Shown in pieces: positions 8,123 to 16,453 of a stretch of DNA of 40,379 nucleotides. The notes beneath the pieces were generated by a model, which was not told the origin of the DNA, did not search any database, and saw only the letters and a program-made list of their open reading frames with translations. Origin of the DNA: Alistipes sp. UBA934 (GTDB taxonomy: Bacteria > Bacteroidota > Bacteroidia > Bacteroidales > Rikenellaceae). The DNA lies in the NCBI GenBank assembly GCA_002293535.1, contig DBDK01000010.1, positions 129,069-169,447 on the forward strand, in the 5' to 3' direction. The position numbers were made by a program, and so were the translations under genes. The first letter of the stretch is position 1. Each line of letters opens with the position of its first letter.

Positions 8123-10819
8123 GTGAAAAAAGCCTTACTTTCAATACTGTTCGTACTGGCTGCCATCGCAGCATCAGCACAACAAAGAGCCTATATCAAG
8201 GGCATAGTCACCGACGCTGCAACAGGCGAACCACTTATCGGAACAACAATACTGGTCGAAGGAACCTCCCTGGCAACCGCCTCGGACGGGAACGGTGAAT
8301 TTACAATCTCGAACATCACGCCGGGAGCAGTATCGCTCGTGGCCACCTATCTGGGTTACGAAATTTTCCGCCGCGATATGGTCGTAAGAGCCGGTGACCA
8401 GATTGTCGTGGAGATCGAGTTGGTGAGCGAAGGGGTCAGTCTTGAGGAGGTAGTTGTTACGGCACAGATCGACCACGAGAGCGAAAACGTGGTGCTGTCC
8501 GAGCAACGAAACGCACTTGTGGCGCTCCAAACGGTGGGCGCAAGGGAGATGTCGCGCAAGGGTATCAGCGACGCACAAGGGGCTGTGGCTCAGATTTCGG
8601 GCATCTCGAAACAGGAAGGAGTGAAGAACGTCTTCGTGAGAGGCCTTGGCGACCGCTACAATGCTACCTACCTGAATGGATTCCCGTTGCCGAGCGAGGA
8701 TCCTGAATATAAAAATATTGCGTTGGAGTTTTTCGGTTCTGACATTATTCAAAACATAGGTGTAAACAAGGTTTTCAATTCGTCGAACGGCGGAGACGTG
8801 GGTGGTGCCGTGATCGACATTCGCTCCAAGGAGTTGATCGGCCGTCAGGAGTTTTCGGTGAGCTTAGATGGGGGTGTGAACTCGGAGGTCGTTAGCACGG
8901 ATAAATTTTTGAAGCTGGATGGAGTGAATTACTTCGGTATGAGTCGGACTCAAGAACCCGCACCGGGGAAGTTCGACTTTGCCAACAGCCTCGATCCATC
9001 CAAGGTGTCCCTGCCGCTGAACCACAGTTATAGCATTTCTGGCGGTAAGCGCTGGGAATTCGGTGAGCAGAAAAATCCGCTGTCGTTCTTTGTTGTCGCT
9101 TCGCATTCCTCGGATTATTCGTTTACGGACGAGATCGTACGCGACGCCACTGCCGGCGATATGGTGACAGAGGACAGAACCGGCCAAAAATCGACCATCG
9201 ATATAAATCAATTGGTGCTGGCAAACGTCGATCTGAAGCTGAACCGCAAACACAATATCGCCTACAACTTTATGCTCATCCACGCAAACGAGCAGAGTGT
9301 AGGAGACTATTTCGGGACGCACACTAACAGTTTCGAAGATGCCTATGGCGACGAGATGATAGGATTTATGCGCCGCCAACAGAGCAACGACAACTTGCTC
9401 GTAACCCATCAACTTATTACCAAATGGACGCTGGGTGAAAAGTGGGATCTGAGCGTCGGCGGGGCCTACAACAAAATTAAAGGGACCGAACCCGATCGTC
9501 GCTCTAACAAGTTGTCTCGTTGGATAGATGGCGAATATCGCCTGACGGCCGGAAACGACAGCCAGCAACGATTCTTCTCAGAACTCAATGAGGACGACCT
9601 GAACGTGAAAGCAGCTCTGCGTTGGAAAATCTCGACCAACAAGGATATCGACCGCTCCAATCTGACGATAGGTTACCGCGGGCGTTTCGTGGAGGATAGT
9701 TTTGGCGTGATAGAGTACAATATGACTGACTACTCGGCGCTCTTCACGTTGGAAGACTTGAAGTTGGATAACTATTTCAACAGCGTGAATTATGAGGCCG
9801 GAGAGTTCGATATGGATATGAAGGACGCCAACCGCTATAGCGTTAAAAAGAACCTCCATTCGGCATATCTCGAAGCAACCCAGGAGTTCTCGCCGCGCCT
9901 GTCGGTTAATCTCGGTGTGCAGGTGGACTACGTGGATTTGACTGTAGATTACAACGTCGAAACCGTGCCTCCCGGAACCGAAACCATCGACAAATTCTAC
10001 GCCTTGCCCAGCTTCAACATTAAATACGACGTTGCCGACAAGCATTCGCTGCGTCTTGGAGCAAGCAAAAGTTACACGCTGCCTCAAAGCAAAGAGATCG
10101 CACCCTATCAATACATCAACGTGGGCTTTATCAGCGAAGGTAACCACGATCTGAAACCCTCGGACAACTATAATGTAGATCTGAAGTGGGACTGGTATCC
10201 GAGCTCCTCAGAAATTATATCGCTGGGCGGGTTCTACAAATACATAGCCAACCCGATCGGGCGTGTCCAATATATGGCTGCGGCGCGAATACTCTCTTAT
10301 GCCAACATTTCCGACAAAGCTAATGTAGCAGGATTGGAATTGGAGGTGCGCAAAAACATCATAAATACCACCACCGCGCGCCAAAATATGCGCCGCCTTT
10401 CCGCAGGTATGAACGCCTCCTATATCTATAGTAATATGGATTTCGGCAAGGGGAACAATCAGCGCAGAACAGGGCTGGAGGCGGCCTCACCGCTTCTTAT
10501 AAACGGCGACCTGTCATATAATTGGTCTTCGGGTAGCAAGTCGTTCACTGCGGCAGTTGTCGTGAACTACTTCAGCGACAGGATCTATGCGCTCGGATCT
10601 TATCCCTTTAAGGATACCATCGAAGAGGGGCTGGTGACATTGGACATCGTCTCGTCCTTTAAGGTGAACAAAAACTGGACTGTGAAACTCAAGGCCGGAA
10701 ACCTGATCGATCCCGTCCATCGCCTTACACGCGAGTATGTTACAAAGCCGGGAGTGATGACTCTGTCGGAGTACCGCAAGGGAATGGATATAAGCGTGGG
10801 GGTGACGTTTGAACTTTAA
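8123..10819 (+). CDS. TonB-dependent outer-membrane receptor with N-terminal carboxypeptidase-regulatory domain
   Basis: About 898 residues. I prefer GTG 8123 (MKKALLSILFVLAAIAASAQ), which gives a clean signal peptide, over the GTG at 8105, which adds six residues. Residues ~22-100 are a carboxypeptidase-D regulatory-like beta-sandwich (GIVTDAATGEPLIGTTI...). Next comes the plug (EEVVVTAQ; VRGLGDRYNATYLNGFPLPS; GGDVGGAVIDIRSK), then a long 22-stranded barrel. It ends in VGVTFEL, an aromatic-rich outer-membrane insertion signal. It imports a large or scarce ligand using TonB energy. The next gene, 22 nt downstream, is a surface lipoprotein, as in two-component uptake pairs. No anti-sigma or sigma gene is beside it, and the ligand is unknown. 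Confidence 0.92.
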   Translation: MKKALLSILFVLAAIAASAQQRAYIKGIVTDAATGEPLIGTTILVEGTSLATASDGNGEFTISNITPGAVSLVATYLGYEIFRRDMVVRAGDQIVVEIELVSEGVSLEEVVVTAQIDHESENVVLSEQRNALVALQTVGAREMSRKGISDAQGAVAQISGISKQEGVKNVFVRGLGDRYNATYLNGFPLPSEDPEYKNIALEFFGSDIIQNIGVNKVFNSSNGGDVGGAVIDIRSKELIGRQEFSVSLDGGVNSEVVSTDKFLKLDGVNYFGMSRTQEPAPGKFDFANSLDPSKVSLPLNHSYSISGGKRWEFGEQKNPLSFFVVASHSSDYSFTDEIVRDATAGDMVTEDRTGQKSTIDINQLVLANVDLKLNRKHNIAYNFMLIHANEQSVGDYFGTHTNSFEDAYGDEMIGFMRRQQSNDNLLVTHQLITKWTLGEKWDLSVGGAYNKIKGTEPDRRSNKLSRWIDGEYRLTAGNDSQQRFFSELNEDDLNVKAALRWKISTNKDIDRSNLTIGYRGRFVEDSFGVIEYNMTDYSALFTLEDLKLDNYFNSVNYEAGEFDMDMKDANRYSVKKNLHSAYLEATQEFSPRLSVNLGVQVDYVDLTVDYNVETVPPGTETIDKFYALPSFNIKYDVADKHSLRLGASKSYTLPQSKEIAPYQYINVGFISEGNHDLKPSDNYNVDLKWDWYPSSSEIISLGGFYKYIANPIGRVQYMAAARILSYANISDKANVAGLELEVRKNIINTTTARQNMRRLSAGMNASYIYSNMDFGKGNNQRRTGLEAASPLLINGDLSYNWSSGSKSFTAAVVVNYFSDRIYALGSYPFKDTIEEGLVTLDIVSSFKVNKNWTVKLKAGNLIDPVHRLTREYVTKPGVMTLSEYRKGMDISVGVTFEL

Positions 10820-10841
10820 TAACACTAAATATTTTATCAAA

Positions 10842-12050
10842 ATGAAAAAGACAAAATTGTATGCAATCCTCGCGACAGCAGCTGTCGTGACGATGGGTTT
10901 CACTGCTTGTGACGATAACGGTGGTACCACACCTCCGCCGCCCACTCCCACCGATGACGTTCTGGTCGGTAGTTACACGGGTACTACGATCCTCGACGCA
11001 AGCCTTACCTACACTATCACTGGACCTGTGATCGTGGAAGCAGGTGCAACCCTGACCATCCCCGCAGGAACACAGATCAAAGCAAAGAAAGGTTTCAGTA
11101 GCTATATTCTGGTTCAACAGGGCGCCAAGATCAATATAAACGGAACAGCTGACAAGCCTGTTACGATGACTTCGGCAGAAGCCTCCCCAAAAGCGGGTGA
11201 CTGGGGCGGTCTGATCATCAATGGCAAGGCTCCCATTACTGGCTATGATCCTACCGACGAAGATACTTGGGGTAAAACCGAAATCGCCAATGCTTATGTT
11301 TATGGCGGTAATGACGCAGGCGATAATTCGGGTGTCATTTCTTACCTGATCCTCGAATATACCGGTGCAAAGGCGAGCATCGACGTCGAGCATAACGGCC
11401 TCACTTTGAATGGTGTGGGTAATGGCACTAAGATCGAGAACGTATATGTTCCCAATGGTAACGACGACGGTATTGAATTCTTCGGTGGCTCGGTTAATGT
11501 TAAGAACCTGCTGGTTGTGAATGCTGACGACGATATGTTCGACTGTACTCAGGGCTGGAGTGGCACGCTTGAAAACGCCTATGGTGTATGGGAGGCCAAT
11601 CACCAGAGCACCGAAAAGGATCCGCGCGGTGTCGAAGCCGACGGTAATTACGACGGTGAAACTCCCGATGCAACCCCCCAGTCCGACTTCACGATGACGG
11701 CTATCACCATCGATGTTCGTCAGGCTTACGTTCTCGATACCGATCCAGATGTCCTCAAGAAGGCGCTTCAGGATGCATTTAAGATCCGTCGTGGCGCAAA
11801 AGCTACAATCACTAACGCCTTGGTGAAGGGTGTAGGTCACGTTCAGGATATGATCGATTTCTCGGACGGTGCTGGTAACGGTGACACTGCTTCGGTTGTC
11901 GAAGTGACAGGTGAGCTTACGGTTCCCTCGGCCGGCCCGAATCCCACTCGTGAGATCAATCCTGCAACGGGTTATGCAGGTGCTAAGATTATGGATGGCA
12001 AAACGGGCTGCCCCACCAACATCTTTGGCTGGACAAAATACACGCTCTAA
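10842..12050 (+). CDS. Surface lipoprotein, probable beta-helix fold, partner of the upstream TonB receptor
   Basis: A 402-residue protein starting at ATG 10842. An in-frame ATT/ATG-poor extension exists upstream, but only this start gives the lipoprotein signal MKKTKLYAILATAAVVTMGFTAC. Acidic residues directly after the lipid Cys (C-D-D) resemble the Bacteroidota export signal for surface-exposed lipoproteins. A Pro/Thr linker (TTPPPPTPTDD) follows. The body has many short beta-repeats of the form ITGPVIVEAGATLTIPAG, DWGGLIINGKAP and GTKIENVYV, suggesting a parallel beta-helix. Homologues are common in Bacteroidota beside TonB receptors but have no firm function that I know of. The gene has its own strong terminator and ends the two-gene operon. 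A substrate-binding or lid role is inference. Confidence 0.8.
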   Translation: MKKTKLYAILATAAVVTMGFTACDDNGGTTPPPPTPTDDVLVGSYTGTTILDASLTYTITGPVIVEAGATLTIPAGTQIKAKKGFSSYILVQQGAKININGTADKPVTMTSAEASPKAGDWGGLIINGKAPITGYDPTDEDTWGKTEIANAYVYGGNDAGDNSGVISYLILEYTGAKASIDVEHNGLTLNGVGNGTKIENVYVPNGNDDGIEFFGGSVNVKNLLVVNADDDMFDCTQGWSGTLENAYGVWEANHQSTEKDPRGVEADGNYDGETPDATPQSDFTMTAITIDVRQAYVLDTDPDVLKKALQDAFKIRRGAKATITNALVKGVGHVQDMIDFSDGAGNGDTASVVEVTGELTVPSAGPNPTREINPATGYAGAKIMDGKTGCPTNIFGWTKYTL

Positions 12051-12074
12051 ATCTCTGATTTTAGAAACTTTTCG

Positions 12075-12103
12075 GCGGGGGATGAATAATCCTCCGCTTT
12101 TTT
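12075..12103 (+). terminator. Rho-independent terminator of the TonB receptor/lipoprotein operon
   Basis: A 9-bp stem pairs GCGGGGGAT (12075-12083) with ATCCTCCGC (12089-12097), with one G-U pair, around the loop GAATA. Six T follow (12098-12103). It lies 25 nt behind the lipoprotein stop codon. Confidence 0.9.
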
Positions 12104-12107
12104 GCGT

Positions 12108-12115
12108 TATCTTTG
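12108..12115 (+). promoter_or_regulatory. Candidate -7 element for ssrA
   Basis: TATCTTTG matches TAnnTTTG and predicts a start near 12120, about 12 nt before the mature tmRNA 5' end, which RNase P would then trim. No -33 TTTG is seen at the right distance. Confidence 0.55.
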
Positions 12116-12131
12116 TAACCAGTTTACATTT

Positions 12132-12542
12132 GGGGCTGACCGGTTTTGACAGCAGGTAAGAGTCTGATTGTAAGCACGCCGAGCGTTGTGTGGGCGCTCG
12201 TTAAAGTGAACGCTCAAAATTCAAATGGCAATAACAGCTATGCACTCGCTGCCTAATCTGACAAAGTCGATTGGCTCAATCCGCTGACCCAAGGGGTCGG
12301 CCGACGAGTATCCCGCCACCGTGGTCACCCGCTCTTTGTGACCTGTGGCTTTCCGGGGTATCAAAAAATTAAGGGATAGTCATTGTGGAATGTCTCGACC
12401 GCGTGATGAAATTTAGAGACTGGGCTCGATGGTAGGTTGCCGACTGCCAGCCGTCGGGAGAAGGATTAAACGTAGGCTAAGCGTGTAGAAAGCATTTGGG
12501 TTCCTTGTTTGGACGAGGGTTCGACTCCCTCCAGCTCCACCA
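12132..12542 (+). ncRNA. ssrA: Transfer-messenger RNA (tmRNA)
   Basis: tmRNA rescues stalled ribosomes and tags the unfinished protein for proteolysis. The 5' end GGGGCTG (12132-12138) pairs with CAGCTCC (12532-12538) to form the tRNA-like acceptor stem, followed by A and an encoded CCA (12540-12542). The T-arm GAGGGTTCGACTCCCTC lies just before. The tag frame runs from GGC at 12227 through GCC 12251-12253 and stops at TAA 12254-12256. It gives GNNSYALAA, the same length and ending as the GENNYALAA-type tags known from Bacteroidales. The total is about 411 nt. ssrA genes are common integration sites, and an AT-rich foreign-looking gene lies 8 nt downstream on the other strand. Confidence 0.96.
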
Positions 12543-12550
12543 CCACCACA

Positions 12551-14047
12551 TTATATCCATTCGATGATTAAATCATCGTCCTCTACCGATTCATCATCTT
12601 GTTCGGTTTGGAGAAATTTTTCAACAGTTTCATCGCCTCTGATTTCGGCCAGATGCAAACTTCTATCTTCGCCGGAGGGTATCTCAACGTATGTGTCTTT
12701 TCTTACGCCGTAACCTGCGTCGTCGTCTTGAAACGATTCATCTAAAAATTTGGTATCGTAATCGAAGAGGGGGTCATCGCCTTCAAGTGCACGTATAATT
12801 TTTGTTATAGAGGCTCTGGCTTCTGTCTTGACTTGATCTGCAAAATCACTGTTCCGTTTGTTTATTTCCGCCTGCAACTTATCTCCGCCTTCTTCCGTAA
12901 TGTCTGCTCTTGGAAATGCAATGTTTTGATCTGTCAATAACTCCTGCTCTAATATTTCAAGTATCCCATCAACATTCGATCCTACTGCCTCTTTGACGAT
13001 TTTATTTGTTTGACCGTCTTCCGCTTCAAAATAGCAGAGTATGCTTTGTATCGTGTCTTTTACCCATATACCGAAAGTTTCTTTAACGGCAGAATGTTTT
13101 GAATCGAGTAATCCCTTATCGCGATATTCCTGATTCAGAATGATACTCGGCAGGGCAAGAATATTCGACAACGCCCGACTGATCAACACATTTAACGTCC
13201 GAACCTCATCTGCGCCCGGAGAACCTTCTTCTAATAAATTCAATATCCTGAAATAAGCATTTGAAAACAAATCGGTTCCCTCTAACGTTTCAGCATCCCG
13301 ATCGTCAGCCCAATCGAGAGATTGGGCGTCCATAAAATCTGATATTTCACCAGGAGTAAGTGAGATGTTCATCTGGGAATATATTTGGTCGTCACTATCG
13401 GCGTGTTTTTCTCTACCGGCACTTATAGCCAGGTCTCCAGCCGCTTTATCAAACTTCCAAACATTCCCGAACCCTTTATCGACCAAATTTATCGTTTTGA
13501 TTTTTTTGCCGAGGTTATCATCTCTTAAATCTATTGCCGAATCTTTGTAGAAGGTATAAATATTATCCGCCGCCTCTTTATTTATTTCTCCGTCTATATC
13601 GGCTATTATCAGGGGCGGAGTGACGATCTCTATTTCGTTATCGGAGTCTGTTTCTAATTTGAACGGGGTGGAGAACAGACTGCTTAGCTGCCTCGAGTGG
13701 CCTATCTCCTTATGAGAATCGATTTCAAGACCCTCCTTCGGAATCGAGTAGGTTGCAAACTCATACTCAAATCCCACACTTCTGTGGGTATCCATAATTT
13801 TTTCACTGCCGATTTTGCCCGACAACCAGTTTTGATATGTTCTTTGTGCGTCGGTTATCTCTTTGGTATTTTTTACATCCTCTCCGTGTGCTTTTTTGTA
13901 ATGGTCAATTTCATACGAGGCTACCGGTACGCCGATCAACTCTTCCAGAAAACTATCTATAGCTGAATCGGGTTCCTGTCTGGATGATTGGGTGTCACTA
14001 TCCGGAGTATGTGATTGACTTTCGGGCTTTTTTGCGGACGTTTTCAT
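12551..14047 (-). CDS. Orphan amidoligase-like protein (GCS2/glutamine-synthetase fold motifs)
   Basis: A 498-residue soluble protein with no signal peptide or membrane segment. The first ~30 residues are disordered, rich in Ser, Gln and Lys (MKTSAKKPESQS...). Motifs then follow in the order expected for amidoligase/GCS2-type ATP-dependent ligases: SVGFEYEF (E94, E96; metal/ATP-binding strand), ETDSDNEIEIVTPPL (132-146; acidic strand followed by TPPL), QMNISLT (225-231; equivalent of the H-h-H-V strand) and HLAEIRG (466-471; E468/R470, final Arg strand). The C-terminus is very acidic. Base composition is about 40% GC in sampled lines, against more than 50% in neighbours, so horizontal transfer is likely. 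It is 3 nt downstream of a TonB receptor gene and 8 nt from ssrA. The fold assignment is by motif only, and the substrate is unknown. Confidence 0.5.
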   Translation of the reverse strand: MKTSAKKPESQSHTPDSDTQSSRQEPDSAIDSFLEELIGVPVASYEIDHYKKAHGEDVKNTKEITDAQRTYQNWLSGKIGSEKIMDTHRSVGFEYEFATYSIPKEGLEIDSHKEIGHSRQLSSLFSTPFKLETDSDNEIEIVTPPLIIADIDGEINKEAADNIYTFYKDSAIDLRDDNLGKKIKTINLVDKGFGNVWKFDKAAGDLAISAGREKHADSDDQIYSQMNISLTPGEISDFMDAQSLDWADDRDAETLEGTDLFSNAYFRILNLLEEGSPGADEVRTLNVLISRALSNILALPSIILNQEYRDKGLLDSKHSAVKETFGIWVKDTIQSILCYFEAEDGQTNKIVKEAVGSNVDGILEILEQELLTDQNIAFPRADITEEGGDKLQAEINKRNSDFADQVKTEARASITKIIRALEGDDPLFDYDTKFLDESFQDDDAGYGVRKDTYVEIPSGEDRSLHLAEIRGDETVEKFLQTEQDDESVEDDDLIIEWI

Positions 14048-14050
14048 ATT

Positions 14051-16351
14051 TTATAGAGTTAAAAACAGTGAGATTCCTGTTTGCAGGGGCTTGCCTCGTT
14101 GGACGAAAGAATGGCCCACGGATTTGAAATAGAAGGTATTGTAGTCTGTTCCTGTAAGGTTACGCGCCCAGACAGAGACGTTGTATCTCTTTGTTTCCCA
14201 GGCGATGGAGGCGTTCAACAGGCCGTAGAACGGTTGCGAAATGGTGTTGGTTTCGTTCCACCAGATCCGTCCGACTCCCTGCACACCCAATCCGAAGAGC
14301 ACCCGCCCGCTACGCAGATCGAGACTGTATTCACCCTGCACCGAGAGTGTGTTTTGCGGGGCGTACGGGACATAGTTGCCGGAGTAGTCTTCCCGGCCGT
14401 CGTCGTAGGTGAGGAACTTGGCATTAGTGTGTCCATAACTGCCGGCAAGACGAAAATCACCCACCCGGTAACCGACGGAAACTTCAGCACCATAGCTGCG
14501 CGTGTGTCCGGCGTTCGACATCAGGCGCCCCGTTCCTTTGCCCGGAGGGAAGACCGTCAATTGCTGATTACGGCAGTCGATATAGAAGAGTGCCACGTCG
14601 AGACGCAACCTTCCTTGAGGTGTACCGAAATGGCCTCCCAATTCGTAATTCCAACTCCGTTCCGGCTCGTACGATATGGCATCTTCCGTATTGTCGGATT
14701 GTTCGTCGGCTGCCCTTGGGCCCATTCCCAAGTCAGCCATCAGGTCGCCCATCATCTTGTTCTGCATAATATCCGAAAATATCTGCGTGTTATAGCCTCC
14801 GGCCTTGTAGCCGCGCGCCACCGAGGCATAGATATTTCCCAGAGCCGTTTCATACATCACAGCGGCACGGGGCATCACCTCGAAGAACGATTTGTCGCGG
14901 TCTCCATCCATTACGACGGACAGCGGTTTGTAATCGGGCATCGTGAGTGTGAAGCGATAATTTATGTCGGCACGGTTGGCATAAGTTATGGCAGTGTGCT
15001 CCCAGTCGGCCCTCAATCCTGCAACCAACTTCCAGCGCCCCAACTGCCAGGAGGACTGGTGGTAGAGCGAAAGGCCCGATGCCGGCAAATTGAAGTCGCT
15101 GAAGACGGGAAAACTATCCTCCTCTATGAGCAGGTCGGCATTAGGAAAGATGGTATGGATTCCGGCATTGGCGTTGGCCAGAATCAACTCATTAATGCCA
15201 TCTTGCTTGAAAATGACCGGCGCCTGCGTGTCGAGGTGGCGGTAGAAGCCGAAAAAACCCGTTATCCATTGCCATAGCTTCGAGGTAGTCGAACGGGCGA
15301 CGAACTCTTGTGTGATAGCGTGTTCTTTTTGTTGTTGTTGCAACATAAATATAGACTGCGGACTGAAATCGTTGTCCAGCTCCATATCGTCGTCAGTATA
15401 CTGATAACTGGTTGTAGACGAGAATCGGAACCGATCGCCCTTATAAAGGAAAGTGAGCCCATCGACCAAGCCAAGACGGTCGTATGTACAGGGGTCGTTG
15501 TGGTTAATGGCTCCGATAAGCCCTGTCTGTTCATCATAAGGAGCATAAGCGAATCCGTTCTGTTTTACCAGGTTGGCATAGAATGAATTCTCCAATGTCC
15601 ACTTTGCAGAGAGTTGTGCCTGTATCTTAAATCGAAGAGCACTACTGCGGCCACGGTCGGCATCCGAGCCGTCGTATTGGTTCGTAAAAAATCCATCGCT
15701 TTGGCGGTGATTAGCTGCGATCGAGAAGCCGAAATTTTTTGTCAGCCGCTGGTAAATCGCTGCTTGCGCGTGCCAACTGTTGCCGTTGCCATATCCCGCA
15801 CCGAGGCGTACACCCTGATAATCGAAAGGCGACAGGGTATGTACGTCGATCACCCCTCCTATCGTATTGCGTCCGTAAAGCGTTCCCTGCGGCCCACGTA
15901 GCACATCTATTCGTCGGAGGTCGAAGTAGTCGAAATCATAGTTGTTCTTGTTGAGGATGGGTATGTTGTCTACATAAAGTCCAACGGCGGGTTGATCCAT
16001 ACGAGAACCCAGACCGCGTATATATATCGAACTGGTCATACGCGAACCGTAATCGGCGTGTAGCAGATTGGGAACCCTCAGCGAGAGGTCTTTCGCTTCG
16101 ACTATCGACTCGCTTCCCGGTTCGTCTATCGCTAAAGATGTGGCCGTGACCGGTTGCTGACGATAGTTGTCGCTTTGTTTGAGCGAGACTGAAACAGTAA
16201 CGGGCTGAATGTCGTAAACTAACGTGTCTGTAGATGGAGCACCCTGAGAAAGAAGCAGGGTTGTAGCTAAAAATAGTGTCATAGATGTAAATATTGTTCT
16301 TTTGTAAGGTTGGTTATGTGTTGTATTTTGGTTTCGCCTATAAGTGGCCAC
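14051..16351 (-). CDS. TonB-dependent outer-membrane receptor (siderophore/vitamin-type, no N-terminal regulatory domain)
   Basis: A 766-residue protein. The start at 16351 gives a long basic n-region before the hydrophobic core (TLFLATTLLLSQG); an ATG at 16282 is a shorter alternative. The TonB-box-like segment VTVSVSL (~51-57) precedes a plug with IYIRGLGSRMDQPAVGLYVDNIP and the LRRIDVLRGPQGTLYGRNTIGGVIDV signature, near residues 145-170. A 22-strand barrel follows. The last residues (TGISLFLTL) form the usual C-terminal strand. In sequence style it resembles small-ligand receptors for siderophores, cobalamin or polyphenols rather than SusC. No SusD, lipoprotein, ABC or sigma-factor gene lies beside it. 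Its only partner is the downstream amidoligase-like gene after a 3-nt gap. The ligand is unknown. Confidence 0.9.
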   Translation of the reverse strand: MATYRRNQNTTHNQPYKRTIFTSMTLFLATTLLLSQGAPSTDTLVYDIQPVTVSVSLKQSDNYRQQPVTATSLAIDEPGSESIVEAKDLSLRVPNLLHADYGSRMTSSIYIRGLGSRMDQPAVGLYVDNIPILNKNNYDFDYFDLRRIDVLRGPQGTLYGRNTIGGVIDVHTLSPFDYQGVRLGAGYGNGNSWHAQAAIYQRLTKNFGFSIAANHRQSDGFFTNQYDGSDADRGRSSALRFKIQAQLSAKWTLENSFYANLVKQNGFAYAPYDEQTGLIGAINHNDPCTYDRLGLVDGLTFLYKGDRFRFSSTTSYQYTDDDMELDNDFSPQSIFMLQQQQKEHAITQEFVARSTTSKLWQWITGFFGFYRHLDTQAPVIFKQDGINELILANANAGIHTIFPNADLLIEEDSFPVFSDFNLPASGLSLYHQSSWQLGRWKLVAGLRADWEHTAITYANRADINYRFTLTMPDYKPLSVVMDGDRDKSFFEVMPRAAVMYETALGNIYASVARGYKAGGYNTQIFSDIMQNKMMGDLMADLGMGPRAADEQSDNTEDAISYEPERSWNYELGGHFGTPQGRLRLDVALFYIDCRNQQLTVFPPGKGTGRLMSNAGHTRSYGAEVSVGYRVGDFRLAGSYGHTNAKFLTYDDGREDYSGNYVPYAPQNTLSVQGEYSLDLRSGRVLFGLGVQGVGRIWWNETNTISQPFYGLLNASIAWETKRYNVSVWARNLTGTDYNTFYFKSVGHSFVQRGKPLQTGISLFLTL

Positions 16352-16411
16352 TCCTTGGACGCAAGATCAATCTGCCTGTCTCCAACACTGCCATAATTGT
16401 ATATTTTCGCG

Positions 16412-16419
16412 CAAAGATA
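16412..16419 (-). promoter_or_regulatory. Candidate -7 element for the TonB receptor/amidoligase unit
   Basis: On the minus strand this reads TATCTTTG, an exact TAnnTTTG match, predicting a start near 16408 and a leader of about 57 nt to ATG 16351. No clear -33 box is present. Confidence 0.45.
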
Positions 16420-16441
16420 CAAACAAAGAAAAAGATTTTCG

Positions 16442-16449
16442 TAATTTTG
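16442..16449 (+). promoter_or_regulatory. Candidate -7 element of purF
   Basis: TAATTTTG ends 4 nt before ATG 16454, so the transcript would begin at or next to the start codon. No TTTG -33 box is seen. Confidence 0.5.
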
Positions 16450-16453
16450 CGCG

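Noticed and set aside
10740..11840. 366-codon minus-strand frame opposite the lipoprotein gene
   Set aside because: No motif or promoter. The plus-strand frame has a lipobox, repeats and a terminator.
12125..12132. TACATTTG as ssrA promoter, with a TTTG 20 nt upstream
   Set aside because: It fits the consensus, but transcription would start near 12136, after the mature 5' end (12132) needed for the acceptor stem. The box at 12108-12115 is more plausible.
12562..12578. Hairpin CGATGAT-TAA-ATCATCG as ssrA terminator
   Set aside because: It has no T-run and lies in the C-terminal codons of the opposite gene. It is simply an Asp/Ile-coding palindrome.
14081..15277. 398-codon plus-strand frame opposite the second TonB receptor
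   Set aside because: Antisense of the barrel region, with no recognisable domain or start signals.
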